From assembly GCF_000188255.1 (NCBI RefSeq), contig NZ_GL831080.1, positions 786,542-850,541 on the forward strand: DNA of 64,000 nucleotides. Direction: 5' to 3'. Position 1 is the stretch's first letter. Each line of letters opens with the position of its first letter. This DNA comes from Actinobacillus ureae ATCC 25976. GTDB taxonomy: Bacteria > Pseudomonadota > Gammaproteobacteria > Enterobacterales > Pasteurellaceae. The translations under genes were made by a program, and so were the position numbers. Below are positions 49,684 to 59,856 of the stretch, piece by piece. A model generated the notes under the pieces. It saw only the letters and a program-made list of their open reading frames with translations, ran no database searches and had not been told where the DNA came from.

Positions 49684-50865
49684 TTATACATTCATCGCTT
49701 GCGCAATCAGCTGTTTTTTTAACTGAGGCATTTGGTTCACCGCAGTTAAACCAATACCGCGAATGAGTTTTTTAAGCGGATTATTGCCATAAAAAAGCTG
49801 TTTTAAACTTTCCATCGCCGTCAATAATTTAATCGCTTCAGCTTTGCGAGTACGCTCAAAACGGCGTAGGTGGCGATATTCACCGATATCATGACCGAGT
49901 ATTAAGTGTTGCTGAATTTCTTGTGCGAGCATAATTGCATCGGCAAAACCTAAATTTACCCCTAAGCCGGCTAACGGATGGATAGTATGTGCCGCATCCC
50001 CAATCAGCGCAATACGATTTTGTGCAAAATCACGCGCATAACGTGCTACAAGCGGATAAATTGCACGCTCACTTTGCAATTCAATCATACCTAGCTGATT
50101 ATCAAAGGCAATGGTTAAAGCTTGATTAAATTGTTTCTCATCGCAATTTAGCAGCATTTCAGCCTGCTCCGGCGCTAAAGACCACACAATTGAGCAGTGT
50201 TGTTCATCGGCAAGCGGTAAAAATGCCAAAATACTCTCCGGAGCGAAAATTTGGCGTGCAATAGCTTGATGAGGTTCCGCTGTCTTTACATTACAGACTA
50301 ATGCAGTATGTTGATAATCTTTGCTTGTCAGCGGAATGTTGGCTTGTTGACGAATCCATGAATTGGCACCGTCTGCGGCTACTACTAATTTAGCCGTTAA
50401 CATTTCACCATTGTCTAATGTTAAAAATGCGCCTGTCTCATTGATACCGATAGTTTGTGCTGACGCTAATATAATTTCAGCATTCGGTTGTTGACTGACT
50501 TGTTGCCAAAGAGCATCTTGAATACGATTATTTTCAATAATAAAGCCGAGTTGCTCCACTCCTAATTGCTTAATTTCCGGCTGGCTATTGTCAAAGTGAA
50601 TTTGAGCAAAGCTGTCTTTTTCCCATACTCGCATTTGTTGATAAGGTGATAAGCGATTAGCAGCAATGCGATCAAAGGCACCGATTTGGCGTAACATTTT
50701 TTCGCTGGTGGCATTAATCGCACTTACTCGATTGGAATAGCTATCGCTAAGTGACGGCGCATTTTTTTCAATAATCTTGATTTGGCATTCCGTATCTTTT
50801 AATAGCGCTGCGAGTGCAAGCCCTACCATGCCGCCGCCAATAATGATGATATCTGCTGATTTCAT
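49684..50865 (-). CDS. ubiI: 2-octaprenylphenol hydroxylase UbiI (VisC)
   Basis: A 393-aa FAD monooxygenase adding the C5 hydroxyl in ubiquinone synthesis. FAD motif IIGGGMVGLALAALL, RVSAINATSEKMLRQIGAFD, the ADGANSWIRQ block and GDAAHTIHPLAGLGVNLGF are nearly identical in pattern to E. coli UbiI rather than UbiF or UbiH. Monocistronic; 88 nt after it begins the rapZ side of the next operon. Confidence 0.93.
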   Translation of the reverse strand: MKSADIIIIGGGMVGLALAALLKDTECQIKIIEKNAPSLSDSYSNRVSAINATSEKMLRQIGAFDRIAANRLSPYQQMRVWEKDSFAQIHFDNSQPEIKQLGVEQLGFIIENNRIQDALWQQVSQQPNAEIILASAQTIGINETGAFLTLDNGEMLTAKLVVAADGANSWIRQQANIPLTSKDYQHTALVCNVKTAEPHQAIARQIFAPESILAFLPLADEQHCSIVWSLAPEQAEMLLNCDEKQFNQALTIAFDNQLGMIELQSERAIYPLVARYARDFAQNRIALIGDAAHTIHPLAGLGVNLGFADAIMLAQEIQQHLILGHDIGEYRHLRRFERTRKAEAIKLLTAMESLKQLFYGNNPLKKLIRGIGLTAVNQMPQLKKQLIAQAMNV

Positions 50866-50896
50866 AGTGTGCTATGTTATTGAATGTATAAATTAA

Positions 50897-50950
50897 AAGC
50901 GGTCGTTTTTCTTGAAAAATTTGCAAAATTTTGAGAAAAACTGACCGCTT
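50897..50950 (-). terminator. rapZ terminator (inverted USS pair)
   Basis: AAGCGGTC plus TTTTTCT pairs with AGAAAAA plus GACCGCTT, with a one- to two-base offset, directly after the rapZ stop. Confidence 0.65.
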
Positions 50951-50953
50951 AGA

Positions 50954-51820
50954 TTAGCAAGGTTTACGATGATGTTTTTCGAGACTGCGATGACGAATTT
51001 GTACGTCTTTGTCTCGACTCTGAAAATATTTGGCTAATTGTTCCGCAACGAATACGGAGCGGTGTTTTCCACCGGTACAACCGATAGCAATCGTAAGGTA
51101 GCTACGATTATTTTTTTCCAACATCGGCAACCACATTTCTAAATAATTACGTGTGTGGTAAATAAAATTGTGTACTTCAGTTTGTCGATCTAAAAAATCG
51201 ATAACCGGTTGCTCTAAACCAGTCATTGGTTGTAATTCAGGATTCCAATGCGGATTTGGTAAGAAACGAACGTCAAAAACGTAATCTGCATCGGCAGGTA
51301 AACCGTATTTAAAGCCGAAAGATTCAAAGACGATTTTGAGTTCTTTATCGGTTGAACCGCGTAAGAGACTACGCAAGTTCTCCGCTAATTCATGCGAAGA
51401 AATATTCGTAGTATCAATAATATAATTGGCTTGATGAAAAAGTGGTTCAAGTAAGGCGCTTTCTAAGTCAATCGCACTCTCAAGTGATAAATCTTTACTG
51501 GAAAGAGGATGTAAACGTCTAGAATCACTATAGCGTCTGATGAGCGCATTACGTTCACAATCGAGGAAAATTAATTTGGTACTGATTGTAAGTTGTGAAA
51601 GTTGGTTAAGGAATTCTTCGATGCGTTCCGAATTTTCCGGTAAGTTACGAATATCAAGGCTGACTACCGCAGAACAACCGGAACTGGATAAGAATGAGGC
51701 TAATTCAGGAATAAGCGGAAGCGGTAGGTTATCTACACAGTAATAACCTACATCTTCTAAAGCTCGTAACGCAACAGATTTACCAGAACCGGAGCGTCCA
51801 CTTATAATCACTAATTCCAT
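50954..51820 (-). CDS. rapZ: RNase adapter protein RapZ (YvcJ family)
   Basis: A 288-aa protein with Walker [17 protein letters not shown] at residue 8 and a C-terminal domain with [17 protein letters not shown]. In E. coli it guides RNase E to GlmZ sRNA and senses glucosamine-6-phosphate. It lies 18 nt after ptsN and ends the lptC-lptA-lptB-ptsN-rapZ series. npr (phosphocarrier), next to it in enterobacteria, is missing here. Confidence 0.95.
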   Translation of the reverse strand: MELVIISGRSGSGKSVALRALEDVGYYCVDNLPLPLIPELASFLSSSGCSAVVSLDIRNLPENSERIEEFLNQLSQLTISTKLIFLDCERNALIRRYSDSRRLHPLSSKDLSLESAIDLESALLEPLFHQANYIIDTTNISSHELAENLRSLLRGSTDKELKIVFESFGFKYGLPADADYVFDVRFLPNPHWNPELQPMTGLEQPVIDFLDRQTEVHNFIYHTRNYLEMWLPMLEKNNRSYLTIAIGCTGGKHRSVFVAEQLAKYFQSRDKDVQIRHRSLEKHHRKPC

Positions 51821-51838
51821 ATCTTTCCTCTAATGCAA

Positions 51839-52354
51839 TTAATCTTGCTCAATAACCTGATTATCTGCGTATTCAAGTAGTTGCCAAATTTCTTCAGCAC
51901 TTTCTGCGTTACGCAGTTGTTTTATTAATGTTTTATCACTGAGACGTTGTGCAATTTGTTGTAAACAACCTTTATATTGTTCACAACTTTCCTCAGGGAA
52001 CATTACCGCATAAATTAAATCAACTTCTTTATTACCACTTGCTTCGTAATCAATCGGCGTTTCAAGCTGAACGAATACGGCAATCGGATTTTCTAAAGAA
52101 AGTGTTGATGAACTCGGTAATTTTGCGTGTGGTAAGGCTATTCCATGATTTAAACTTGTAGAACCAAGTTTTTCTCGTTTGAATAGGTTGCCAAAACATT
52201 CAATTGGACAAATCCCTTCATTTTCTTCGCAGCCACAACTTTTATTCAATGACTCTGCGATGATTTTACCGACTAATTCTAGCGCTCTTTTCTTACTTGA
52301 GATCAAAGCGCCTTGGCGAATATTTTCGATCGTGAGAAATTTTGTTAATTTCAT
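51839..52354 (-). CDS. ptsN: nitrogen-PTS EIIA protein PtsN
   Basis: A 171-aa EIIA-Ntr protein. The phosphorylated histidine is in SLNHGIALPHAKLP (second His). Compared with E. coli (163 aa) there is a Cys-rich insertion near residues 38-55 (SCGCEENEGICPIECFGN) that might bind a metal. The gene sits between lptB and rapZ, but rpoN and hpf, which lie between in E. coli, are absent. Confidence 0.93.
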   Translation of the reverse strand: MKLTKFLTIENIRQGALISSKKRALELVGKIIAESLNKSCGCEENEGICPIECFGNLFKREKLGSTSLNHGIALPHAKLPSSSTLSLENPIAVFVQLETPIDYEASGNKEVDLIYAVMFPEESCEQYKGCLQQIAQRLSDKTLIKQLRNAESAEEIWQLLEYADNQVIEQD

Positions 52355-52409
52355 ATGTTTTACTCTGAAAAGATAGGGTAGTTATACACCACCCTATAAA
52401 TCCATCAGA

Positions 52410-53135
52410 TTAAAGTTTAAATTGGTCACCTAAGTAAACACGTTTTACATCAGGGTTATTTAATACTTCAGCCGGAGTACCGCTAGCAATCATTTGCCCG
52501 CTACCTACGATATAAGCACGCTCACAAACGTCTAACGTTTCACGCACATTATGGTCAGTGATTAATACGCCTAAACCACGTTCTTTTAAATTCACAATAA
52601 TTTTTTTTATGTCAATCACAGAAATTGGATCCACACCAGCAAAAGGCTCATCTAATAAGATGAATTGCGGATTTGCTGCAAGCGCTCGTGCAATTTCAAC
52701 ACGACGACGCTCCCCGCCTGAGAGTGATTGACCTAAGCTGTCACGGATATGCGAAATATGAAATTCATTGATCAATTCTTCTGCCCTAGCTTTACGTTGC
52801 TGATTGTTCAAGTCTTTACGAACTTGGAGAACAGCCATAAGGTTGTCATATACGCTTAAGCGACGAAAGATCGAGGCTTCTTGCGGTAAATAACCGATAC
52901 CTTGTTTTGCACGATCATGCATCGGAAGTACGCTAATATCTTCATCATCAATTCTTATTTTACCTTGATCATAGCGTACAAGACCTACGACCATATAGAA
53001 AGTGGTCGTCTTACCAGCCCCGTTCGGCCCTAACAGACCGACAATTTCTCCTGCTTTAACATTCAGGCTCACGTCTTTTACGACCTGGCGATTTTTATAG
53101 CTTTTTGCTAAATGTTCTGCATAAAGCGTTGGCAT
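52410..53135 (-). CDS. lptB: LPS export ABC transporter ATPase LptB
   Basis: A 241-aa ATPase powering LptFG extraction of LPS from the inner membrane. Walker [14 protein letters not shown], signature [15 protein letters not shown] and Walker [13 protein letters not shown] are intact. It lies 12 nt after lptA. Length matches E. coli (241). Confidence 0.97.
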   Translation of the reverse strand: MPTLYAEHLAKSYKNRQVVKDVSLNVKAGEIVGLLGPNGAGKTTTFYMVVGLVRYDQGKIRIDDEDISVLPMHDRAKQGIGYLPQEASIFRRLSVYDNLMAVLQVRKDLNNQQRKARAEELINEFHISHIRDSLGQSLSGGERRRVEIARALAANPQFILLDEPFAGVDPISVIDIKKIIVNLKERGLGVLITDHNVRETLDVCERAYIVGSGQMIASGTPAEVLNNPDVKRVYLGDQFKL

Positions 53136-53147
53136 TGATATTACCTA

Positions 53148-53648
53148 CTATTTTTTATTGTTTAGTTCGTTCGGAATAAGCACGGTTCTTACTCGTGATT
53201 TATTTCCACTATTTGCTTTTAACTGTTGTTTTTTTATATCATAAGTAATTTTACTTGCTTTGATAAAACTACCTTGTTGTTTTAATTCCGCATTACCGAT
53301 TAATGTCAAAAATTCTGAATTGAGATTGTAATGCACACTGTTACCTTTACCGTTCACTGATTTACCGTTATCCAGTGTTTGTTGGAAAGTCACCGGCGAA
53401 CCTGTTGCATCAAGCGTTTCTTTTTTACCTTCTTGACGTGTAATTGTTACTTTATGTGCAGTAACTTTAATTGAGCCTTGGGTAATAACGACATTATCGG
53501 TAAAAACAACCACATTGCTATTCATATCGAGAGACTGGCTACCCGAATCAATGTTGATTGGTTGATCTGTATCACCTTTTAGTGCATGTACTGAGATACT
53601 TACACCCAATAGAGTTGTAAGAACAACCGATTTCATGACAAGTTTCAT
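53148..53648 (-). CDS. lptA: LPS transport periplasmic protein LptA
   Basis: A 166-aa protein with a Sec signal (MKLVMKSVVLTTLLGVSISVHA) and the OstA-like beta-jellyroll pattern (PINIDSGSQSLDMNSNVVVF, GSIKVTAHKVTI). It forms the periplasmic bridge for LPS between LptC and LptD. The start overlaps the lptC stop by ATGA. Confidence 0.93.
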   Translation of the reverse strand: MKLVMKSVVLTTLLGVSISVHALKGDTDQPINIDSGSQSLDMNSNVVVFTDNVVITQGSIKVTAHKVTITRQEGKKETLDATGSPVTFQQTLDNGKSVNGKGNSVHYNLNSEFLTLIGNAELKQQGSFIKASKITYDIKKQQLKANSGNKSRVRTVLIPNELNNKK

Positions 53649-54268
53649 TGTACGTCCTTAGGAGATTGCGTCTCTGATTTTTCTTTTTCGTTAGACTGTC
53701 TTATAACAGTTGGTTCAATATAAGTTTTTACGTTTTTAGTGAGTGTGGCAACTTGCTGTTTTAAATTGCCTTTTAAACCGACCCCGCTAGTTGTAAAACC
53801 TAATCCTACGGATTTTACCGCACTGTCGGTAAAAATATCTTGAGTGTTTAAATCAACGGTTAGTTTGTCAGTTTCAACTCGCTGTAAGCGAGAGGTGGGA
53901 TCAAGCGCTTCAATTTTAACGTCACCTGATAAATTCAGCATTTTTTCTTTCGTAATTTCAGCGTGTTTTGCGCTTACCTTCCATTGCTTGAGTGCAGTCT
54001 GTGCATCAAATAAGTCAACAAAAGGGTTTAAAAATTCCGTTCTTTCGCTTGATTCATAACGTTTAATTTCATCGGCTTGAGCAAAATATTGTGGGTTGCC
54101 TTTTAGATCATAAACCGAAGTAGTCATTTTATTCCCAGTATAATCAGGATTACCTTCTTTCTTGATTAATTGATCTAAACCGTTTGTTTCTGGCGTTTGT
54201 TGGCTCATATACCAACCGCCTAAAGCGGCAGCAATAACAAGGAGAATGATGTTTAAGCGAATATTCAT
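53645..54268 (-). CDS. lptC: LPS export protein LptC
   Basis: A 207-aa bitopic protein: MNIRLNIILLVIAAALGGWY is the membrane helix, followed by a periplasmic LptC/LptA-type jellyroll (PQYFAQADEIKRYESSERTE, KQWKVSAKHAEITKEK). The ATG at 54268 begins right at the membrane helix; a frame 35 codons longer runs back towards the ppc terminator and is unlikely. Coupled to lptA by a 4-nt overlap. Its N-terminus also carries the cap of the lptCAB operon. Confidence 0.92.
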   Translation of the reverse strand: MNIRLNIILLVIAAALGGWYMSQQTPETNGLDQLIKKEGNPDYTGNKMTTSVYDLKGNPQYFAQADEIKRYESSERTEFLNPFVDLFDAQTALKQWKVSAKHAEITKEKMLNLSGDVKIEALDPTSRLQRVETDKLTVDLNTQDIFTDSAVKSVGLGFTTSGVGLKGNLKQQVATLTKNVKTYIEPTVIRQSNEKEKSETQSPKDVQ

Positions 54269-54377
54269 ATAAATAAAAAATCGAGTAAAAACAATTCGAA
54301 ATGATAACATAAATTTTAGAATGGATATAGCAAGTGAATGAAAAGAATTTTGCGAAGAATATGTAAAATCCATAGAA

Positions 54378-54416
54378 AAAAAGACCGCTTGTAGTAAACC
54401 AAGCGGTCTTTTTTAA
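54378..54416 (-). terminator. ppc terminator (inverted USS pair)
   Basis: AAAAAGACCGCTTG and CAAGCGGTCTTTTT form a 14-bp stem with an 8-nt loop and T-run on the minus strand, just after the ppc stop. Confidence 0.9.
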
Positions 54417-54430
54417 CTAATTTTTTGCGA

Positions 54431-57070
54431 TTAGCCGGTGTTGCGCATACCTGCGGCAATACCTGTAATGGTGATCATCAACGCTTGCTCTAAAGCAGGG
54501 TCCGGTATATCACTTTGGCTACGTAAACGTTGTAATAACTCGACTTGTAATAAGTTGAGAGGGTCGGTATAAACGTTACGTAATGCGATGGATTCGGCAA
54601 TCCAAGGTAAATCTGCCATCAATTGACCATCGTGTGCTAAGGTCAACACGGTTTGAATATCCGCCGATAATTGCGCACGAAGCTCTTTACCCAAGCGGTG
54701 TAATTCTTTTGCTACCAAACGTTGATCGTAATGTTCAGCAAGCCATAAATCCGCTTTTGAGAATACCATTTCTAACATACCGATACGGGTAGAGAAGAAT
54801 GGCCACTCTTTGCACATTTCTTTGAGGGTTGCTTCATCGCCTTGTTCAATCATTTGGCGAAGCGCAGCACCCGCACCAAGCCAAGCCGGTAACATTAAAC
54901 GGTTTTGCATCCAAGCGAAAATCCATGGAATTGCACGTAAGCTTTCTACACCACCATTCGGATTACGTTTTGCCGGACGAGAACCAAGCGGCAGTTTTGA
55001 TAGTTCTTGTTCCGGTGTTGCACTGCGGAAATATGGGACAAAATCCGGCTCTCCACGAACAACGCCGCGATAAATTTCACATGAAATATCTGAACCTTTG
55101 TCCATAATATCTCGCCATGCTTGTTTTGGTTCCGGTGGCGGTAATAAGTTGGCCTCTAAAATCGCACTTGCATAGAGATTTAAGGTTTCTACTGCGACTG
55201 CAGGTAAACCGAGTTTGAAACGAATCATTTCGCCTTGTTCGGTTACACGTAAACCGGATTTTAATGAGCGAGGCGGTTGCGATAATAACGCTGCGTGTGC
55301 CGGCGCACCACCACGACCTACTGTGCCGCCACGACCGTGGAATAACACTAATTCGATATTATATTTTTCCGCTAAATTGACCAATGCTTCTTGTGAACGA
55401 TATTGCGCCCAACTTGCCGCTAACATACCGGCATCTTTAGCCGAGTCTGAATAGCCGATCATTACCATTTGATAGTTGTTGAACACACCACGATACCAAC
55501 CGATATTAAATAAATCGGTCATCATTTTTTCACTGTGATCTAAGTCATCCAGCGTTTCGAACAGCGGCGCAACCGGTACGGTATATTTACAACCGGCTTC
55601 TTTCAATAATAAATGTACCGCTAACACGTCAGAAGCTTCATGCGCCATAGAAATAACATAAGCGGAAATTGTGCCTTCAGGTTGTTGGGCAACCACTTTA
55701 CAGGTATCTAAAATTTCTTGCGTTTCAGGGCTTGGTGTCCAGTTAGTCGGTACTAAAGGACGGCGAGAACTCAATTCACGTACTAAGAAAGCTTGTTTGT
55801 CGTCTTCAGTCCATTGCGCATAATCACCTAAACCGATATAACGAGTAATTTCGGAAATTGCCATTTCGTGACGGGTACTTTCTTGGCGGATATCAAGGCG
55901 AGATAAACCCAATCCAAAACAACGGATACGACGTAAGCAATCTAATAGGCCACCATTTGCAATAATGCGCATACCACAAGCCTGTAATGACTGATAGCAG
56001 TCATAGAGCGGCTCCCATAAATCGTTATCGTTAGTGATGATATCACTTGGAGCAACTGTGGTCGCTTTACCTTCAATTAATTCACCAAAGTAGGTTAAGG
56101 TTTTTTGTAATTTTGTACGCAACCCTTTTACTACAACACGATAAGGTTCGATATGATCACCGTATTTTGCACGGAATTCAGGCGTACACTGTACAATGGA
56201 AAGCTCTTCGGCTAAATCACTGATATCATTTAAAAATAATTCCGCTGCTTTCCAACGGTTCATGTGTAACACTTTGCGTGTCACTTCTGAAGTAACGAAC
56301 GGGTTACCGTCACGGTCACCACCCATCCAAGAAGAGAAGCGTACCGGAGCAAGCGCTACGTCGTGCTGTACGCCAAAATGTTTTTCTAATTGGAAATTCA
56401 GTTCACGGCAGAAATCAGGTACGGCTTTCCATAAACTGTTTTCAATAATTGCCATACCCCATTTAGCTTCATCAACCGGAGTCGGGCGAGCAGCACGGAT
56501 CTCGTTGGTATGCCAAGCAAGTGCAATCAGCTGCATTAAACGACGTTTAAGTTTAGTTTGTTCCGCATCGGTTAAATCATCGTGTTCTAATTGACCTAAA
56601 CATTTATTGATCTCAACATGTTTATGCACTAATGAACGGCGGGTAACTTCGGTTGGGTGTGCGGTTAACACTAATTCAACCAATAATTTTTCAACGGCTT
56701 TGATGACGGTTTCAACCGGAGTGTTTTGCGCTTTTAAGCGAGCGAATAGCGCATCTAACGAACGGTTACCTAACGAGGCATCTTGATGGTGACGAGAAAT
56801 GGTTTGATATTGTTCAGCAATATTGGTGAGGTTTAAGAATTGGCTAAATGCACGTGCAACAGGTAACACATTTTCTGTTGAGATATTCGCCAATTTATCT
56901 AGTAATTGTTCGCGTGCTTTTTCATCGCCAGCACGAGAATTTTTTGAAAGAACTCGAATACTTTCAATTAATTCTAAAATGTCATTACCTTGGGCTTCAC
57001 GAATAGTTTCACCTAAAAAATCACCAAGCATATGGATGTTGTTACGCATAGTAGAGTATGGCTGATTCAT
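54431..57070 (-). CDS. ppc: phosphoenolpyruvate carboxylase
   Basis: An 879-aa enzyme fixing bicarbonate on PEP to give oxaloacetate. Catalytic His is in [13 protein letters not shown] near residue 138, with [10 protein letters not shown] and [14 protein letters not shown] as the other signature blocks and the C-terminal MRNTG. Length matches E. coli (883). Monocistronic. It refills the C4 branch used by the suc genes in this window. Confidence 0.98.
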   Translation of the reverse strand: MNQPYSTMRNNIHMLGDFLGETIREAQGNDILELIESIRVLSKNSRAGDEKAREQLLDKLANISTENVLPVARAFSQFLNLTNIAEQYQTISRHHQDASLGNRSLDALFARLKAQNTPVETVIKAVEKLLVELVLTAHPTEVTRRSLVHKHVEINKCLGQLEHDDLTDAEQTKLKRRLMQLIALAWHTNEIRAARPTPVDEAKWGMAIIENSLWKAVPDFCRELNFQLEKHFGVQHDVALAPVRFSSWMGGDRDGNPFVTSEVTRKVLHMNRWKAAELFLNDISDLAEELSIVQCTPEFRAKYGDHIEPYRVVVKGLRTKLQKTLTYFGELIEGKATTVAPSDIITNDNDLWEPLYDCYQSLQACGMRIIANGGLLDCLRRIRCFGLGLSRLDIRQESTRHEMAISEITRYIGLGDYAQWTEDDKQAFLVRELSSRRPLVPTNWTPSPETQEILDTCKVVAQQPEGTISAYVISMAHEASDVLAVHLLLKEAGCKYTVPVAPLFETLDDLDHSEKMMTDLFNIGWYRGVFNNYQMVMIGYSDSAKDAGMLAASWAQYRSQEALVNLAEKYNIELVLFHGRGGTVGRGGAPAHAALLSQPPRSLKSGLRVTEQGEMIRFKLGLPAVAVETLNLYASAILEANLLPPPEPKQAWRDIMDKGSDISCEIYRGVVRGEPDFVPYFRSATPEQELSKLPLGSRPAKRNPNGGVESLRAIPWIFAWMQNRLMLPAWLGAGAALRQMIEQGDEATLKEMCKEWPFFSTRIGMLEMVFSKADLWLAEHYDQRLVAKELHRLGKELRAQLSADIQTVLTLAHDGQLMADLPWIAESIALRNVYTDPLNLLQVELLQRLRSQSDIPDPALEQALMITITGIAAGMRNTG

Positions 57071-57252
57071 AATTTTTTCCTATGTATTGCATAAATTCAA
57101 CTAAGGGTAGATATACCTAAAAATAGTGAAAATAGCAATAAAGAATTAATTAATTTTGTGAAATAATGACAAAACTCAAATTAATCGAATACACATAGGT
57201 TAGAGTGGTAAAAAAACGGCCAAATTTGACCGCTTTTTTGCCAAAAGAATGG

Positions 57253-58170
57253 TTATTCCACTTGGAATAAGAAAGGATTCAAACCACTGCGATCTAGCCC
57301 TTTTTGCTCCATTTCCGCATCTAAAATCAGTGTGCCTAAATCATCGGCAACAGGTTCTACGTGTGGGTCTTTCTCTTGATAAAGCACTTTTAAATAGCTT
57401 TCACAATCACCGCAGCTTTCAGCTTTAACCGCTGCATCCACGCTATCAATGCTCCAATAATCCAATTTGCCGCTTTGGTCGCAGACAGAACATTGTGAGC
57501 GAGTCATATTCCATTCGCTTTCGCATAATGCGCAATGTAAATAACGCAGTCCTTGGGTGTCGCCAAAATGTACCACACTTGCCACCGGTGCAGAATCGCA
57601 TACCGGGCAGGTATGACGTTCACCAACTTCGGTTCGGGTATTACGTGGTAATTGTTGTGCGAGTTGTGTCCAGTACAGGGATAAAGCTGCCCATAGGAAC
57701 ACCGCTTTATCTGCACCCACTGTTTCAAAACGTTCGTTAAGCAAATCATCGGCAAAGGCTTCCAGTTCAGAACTGGACGATTTTTCCAACAGCTCAATAG
57801 TAACCAACATCGTGTCGTTTGCATAAGGCTTAAACTTATCAATTAAAGCTAATAATAACTCACGCCATTCAGCGCTGCGTTGGAAGGTTTTGGCATTTAA
57901 TGGCTTTTGTCCGTTTGAAGTTTGGACACAAGCGGTCAATTTTTCCGAATAATTTGCAATAGGACGACTTTCCAGTAAATCTAATTGCACCTCAGAAAGA
58001 TTTGCTGCAAATTCTAAGTAATCGCCAAACGGATTATTTTCCGCTAGTTCTCTTAAACGCTTTGCTCGGCGGAAATAGAGATTCTTTGGATTAGCAAACA
58101 GTAGCGGCGGGGTTTGGAACGAGCTTGCCGCTTGTTTAATTTCGTTTTCAGGTAAAATTCGGATACTCAT
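57253..58170 (-). CDS. fdhE: formate dehydrogenase accessory protein FdhE
   Basis: A 305-aa cytoplasmic factor needed for active respiratory formate dehydrogenases. Four CxxC pairs lie in the middle and C-terminal part ([30 protein letters not shown]) and likely bind iron or zinc. It lies 125 nt after fdnI, with a hairpin in between. The same gene order is known from Haemophilus influenzae. Confidence 0.94.
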   Translation of the reverse strand: MSIRILPENEIKQAASSFQTPPLLFANPKNLYFRRAKRLRELAENNPFGDYLEFAANLSEVQLDLLESRPIANYSEKLTACVQTSNGQKPLNAKTFQRSAEWRELLLALIDKFKPYANDTMLVTIELLEKSSSSELEAFADDLLNERFETVGADKAVFLWAALSLYWTQLAQQLPRNTRTEVGERHTCPVCDSAPVASVVHFGDTQGLRYLHCALCESEWNMTRSQCSVCDQSGKLDYWSIDSVDAAVKAESCGDCESYLKVLYQEKDPHVEPVADDLGTLILDAEMEQKGLDRSGLNPFLFQVE

Positions 58171-58251
58171 ATTATTGTCTCTGGTTAAATCTTGCTAAAT
58201 GCCCTTTAAAAAGAAACTTAGCAAGCATTTAAAAATCAAGTGTTCAAAAAT

Positions 58252-58276
58252 AAAGTGCGGTAAGTTACCGCACTTT
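58252..58276 (-). terminator. hairpin after fdnI made of two Haemophilus-type USS
   Basis: AAAGTGCGGTAA and its complement TTACCGCACTTT are separated by one base, forming a perfect inverted repeat with a tight loop. Each arm is AAGTGCGGT, the Hin-type uptake core, unlike the AAGCGGT pairs elsewhere in the window. Confidence 0.8.
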
Positions 58277-58295
58277 AAATCATTTTAGAAGCCAG

Positions 58296-58961
58296 TTATT
58301 CCTTCACTTGTTTTTCAATTTCAGGTAATACTTCTTCTTTAAACCATTTTGGGTGGTGTTTTTTCGCCCAGCGAACCGTTACCCAACCTTCAACCATACC
58401 GGTAATCGAGCCTTTAACCCAGAATGCCATATACATATGCACTAGGATACCAGTAAATAACGCAAATGCGCTAGCAGAGTGAAGTAGAATTGCGATACGT
58501 AACGTTTGAATCGAGAAATTCGAAGAGAAGTATTTTCTCCACATAATAATGCCCGTAATCAACAAGGTAAACATTGCTAAAATTAGAGTCCAGAACAGCA
58601 TTTTCTGACCCAAATTGTATTTGCCGTTATAAGCAACTGCGTGTTCGTTACCTTTTAATACTTCGACAATCCCTTTTGCCCAGTGAATATCATTTTTTTC
58701 CGGAAGATTATGGTGCCAGTAGATCAGCGCCATAATGATAAATGCAATAAACATTACAATCCCGGTAAATGGATGCAATGCACGAGCAAGCTGCGGTGTA
58801 CCAAGAATCTCATGTAACCATGCAAAATCAGGGAAGAAAAATGCAACCCCGGTAAACATAGTTAAGAAGAAAGCGATAACCAAAAACCAGTGGCTCACAC
58901 GGGCAAGTGGTTTATGACGAACGATTTTAGTATCGTTCGTAATCTCTAATTTCTTATTCAT
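58296..58961 (-). CDS. fdnI: formate dehydrogenase cytochrome b556 (gamma) subunit
   Basis: A 221-aa inner-membrane diheme subunit passing electrons from FdxH to quinone. Four membrane helices are visible, with heme-ligand histidines in [29 protein letters not shown] and [10 protein letters not shown]. The ATG at 58961 has an excellent GGAAGGAG site and overlaps the end of fdxH by 8 nt; an 18-codon longer frame inside fdxH is not supported. Confidence 0.94.
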   Translation of the reverse strand: MNKKLEITNDTKIVRHKPLARVSHWFLVIAFFLTMFTGVAFFFPDFAWLHEILGTPQLARALHPFTGIVMFIAFIIMALIYWHHNLPEKNDIHWAKGIVEVLKGNEHAVAYNGKYNLGQKMLFWTLILAMFTLLITGIIMWRKYFSSNFSIQTLRIAILLHSASAFALFTGILVHMYMAFWVKGSITGMVEGWVTVRWAKKHHPKWFKEEVLPEIEKQVKE

Positions 58962-59856
58962 GTTTATCTCCTTCCTCATGATGATCTTCCACATCTTCTT
59001 CAACGTTTGGACCAACCGTTACATAGTGTGCAACTTCAGCAAGTGCAAGACCGCCCATTGCGATAGCGGCAACCGGTTTTAAAACGTCTTTCCAAAGCGT
59101 AACAGTCGGATCAATGCTTGGATCTTTCGGTAAGCCAGAATATAATTCCGGTTTGTCAGCATGATGTAACACATACATTACATGTGTGCCGCCGACCCCT
59201 TCAGGGTTATACACACCGGCATTTTCGTAACCACGGCTTTTGAGTTCCGCAACACGTTGTTCGCCGTAGTGAAGCATTTCTTCTTTAGAACCGAAGCGAA
59301 TTGCACCTGTCGGGCAAGTTTTTACACATGCCGGTTCTTGACCTACGTTAACACGATCGGCGCAAAGGGTACATTTGTACACGCGGTTATCTTTATCGTT
59401 CATACGAGGAATGTTGAACGGACAACCGGCGATACAGTAACCGCAACCGATACATTTGTCAGATTGGAAGTCCACGATCCCGTTTGCATATTGAATGATT
59501 GCGCCCGGTGCCGGACAAGCTTTTAAACAGCCCGGTTCAGAACAGTGCATACAACCATCTTTACGGATTAACCATTCCAAGCGGTCATTTTCTTCCACTT
59601 CATTGAACTTCATGACTGTCCATTGTTCGGCATTCAGATCAATCGGGTTATCGTAAACACCTACACATTCTTGTGGAGCGGTACGAAGGTCGTTCCATTC
59701 GGAACAACCTACTTGACACGCTTTACAACCGATACAGGTTGAGACATCGATCAATTTTGCCACTTCTACAACAGCGCCAGTACGAGCTTGCGGTGGCGGT
59801 GTAACGAATGATGTTGCGGAGACTTTAATAATGTTTTGTTCTTGAACGACCGACAT
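58954..59856 (-). CDS. fdxH: formate dehydrogenase iron-sulfur (beta) subunit
   Basis: A 300-aa subunit with four ferredoxin-type 4Fe-4S motifs ([49 protein letters not shown] with ACVKTCPTG). A C-terminal transmembrane helix ([19 protein letters not shown]) anchors it at the periplasmic side of the membrane. The ATG overlaps the fdnG stop as TAATG. The Asp/Glu/His-rich end reads into the fdnI start. Confidence 0.95.
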   Translation of the reverse strand: MSVVQEQNIIKVSATSFVTPPPQARTGAVVEVAKLIDVSTCIGCKACQVGCSEWNDLRTAPQECVGVYDNPIDLNAEQWTVMKFNEVEENDRLEWLIRKDGCMHCSEPGCLKACPAPGAIIQYANGIVDFQSDKCIGCGYCIAGCPFNIPRMNDKDNRVYKCTLCADRVNVGQEPACVKTCPTGAIRFGSKEEMLHYGEQRVAELKSRGYENAGVYNPEGVGGTHVMYVLHHADKPELYSGLPKDPSIDPTVTLWKDVLKPVAAIAMGGLALAEVAHYVTVGPNVEEDVEDHHEEGDKHE

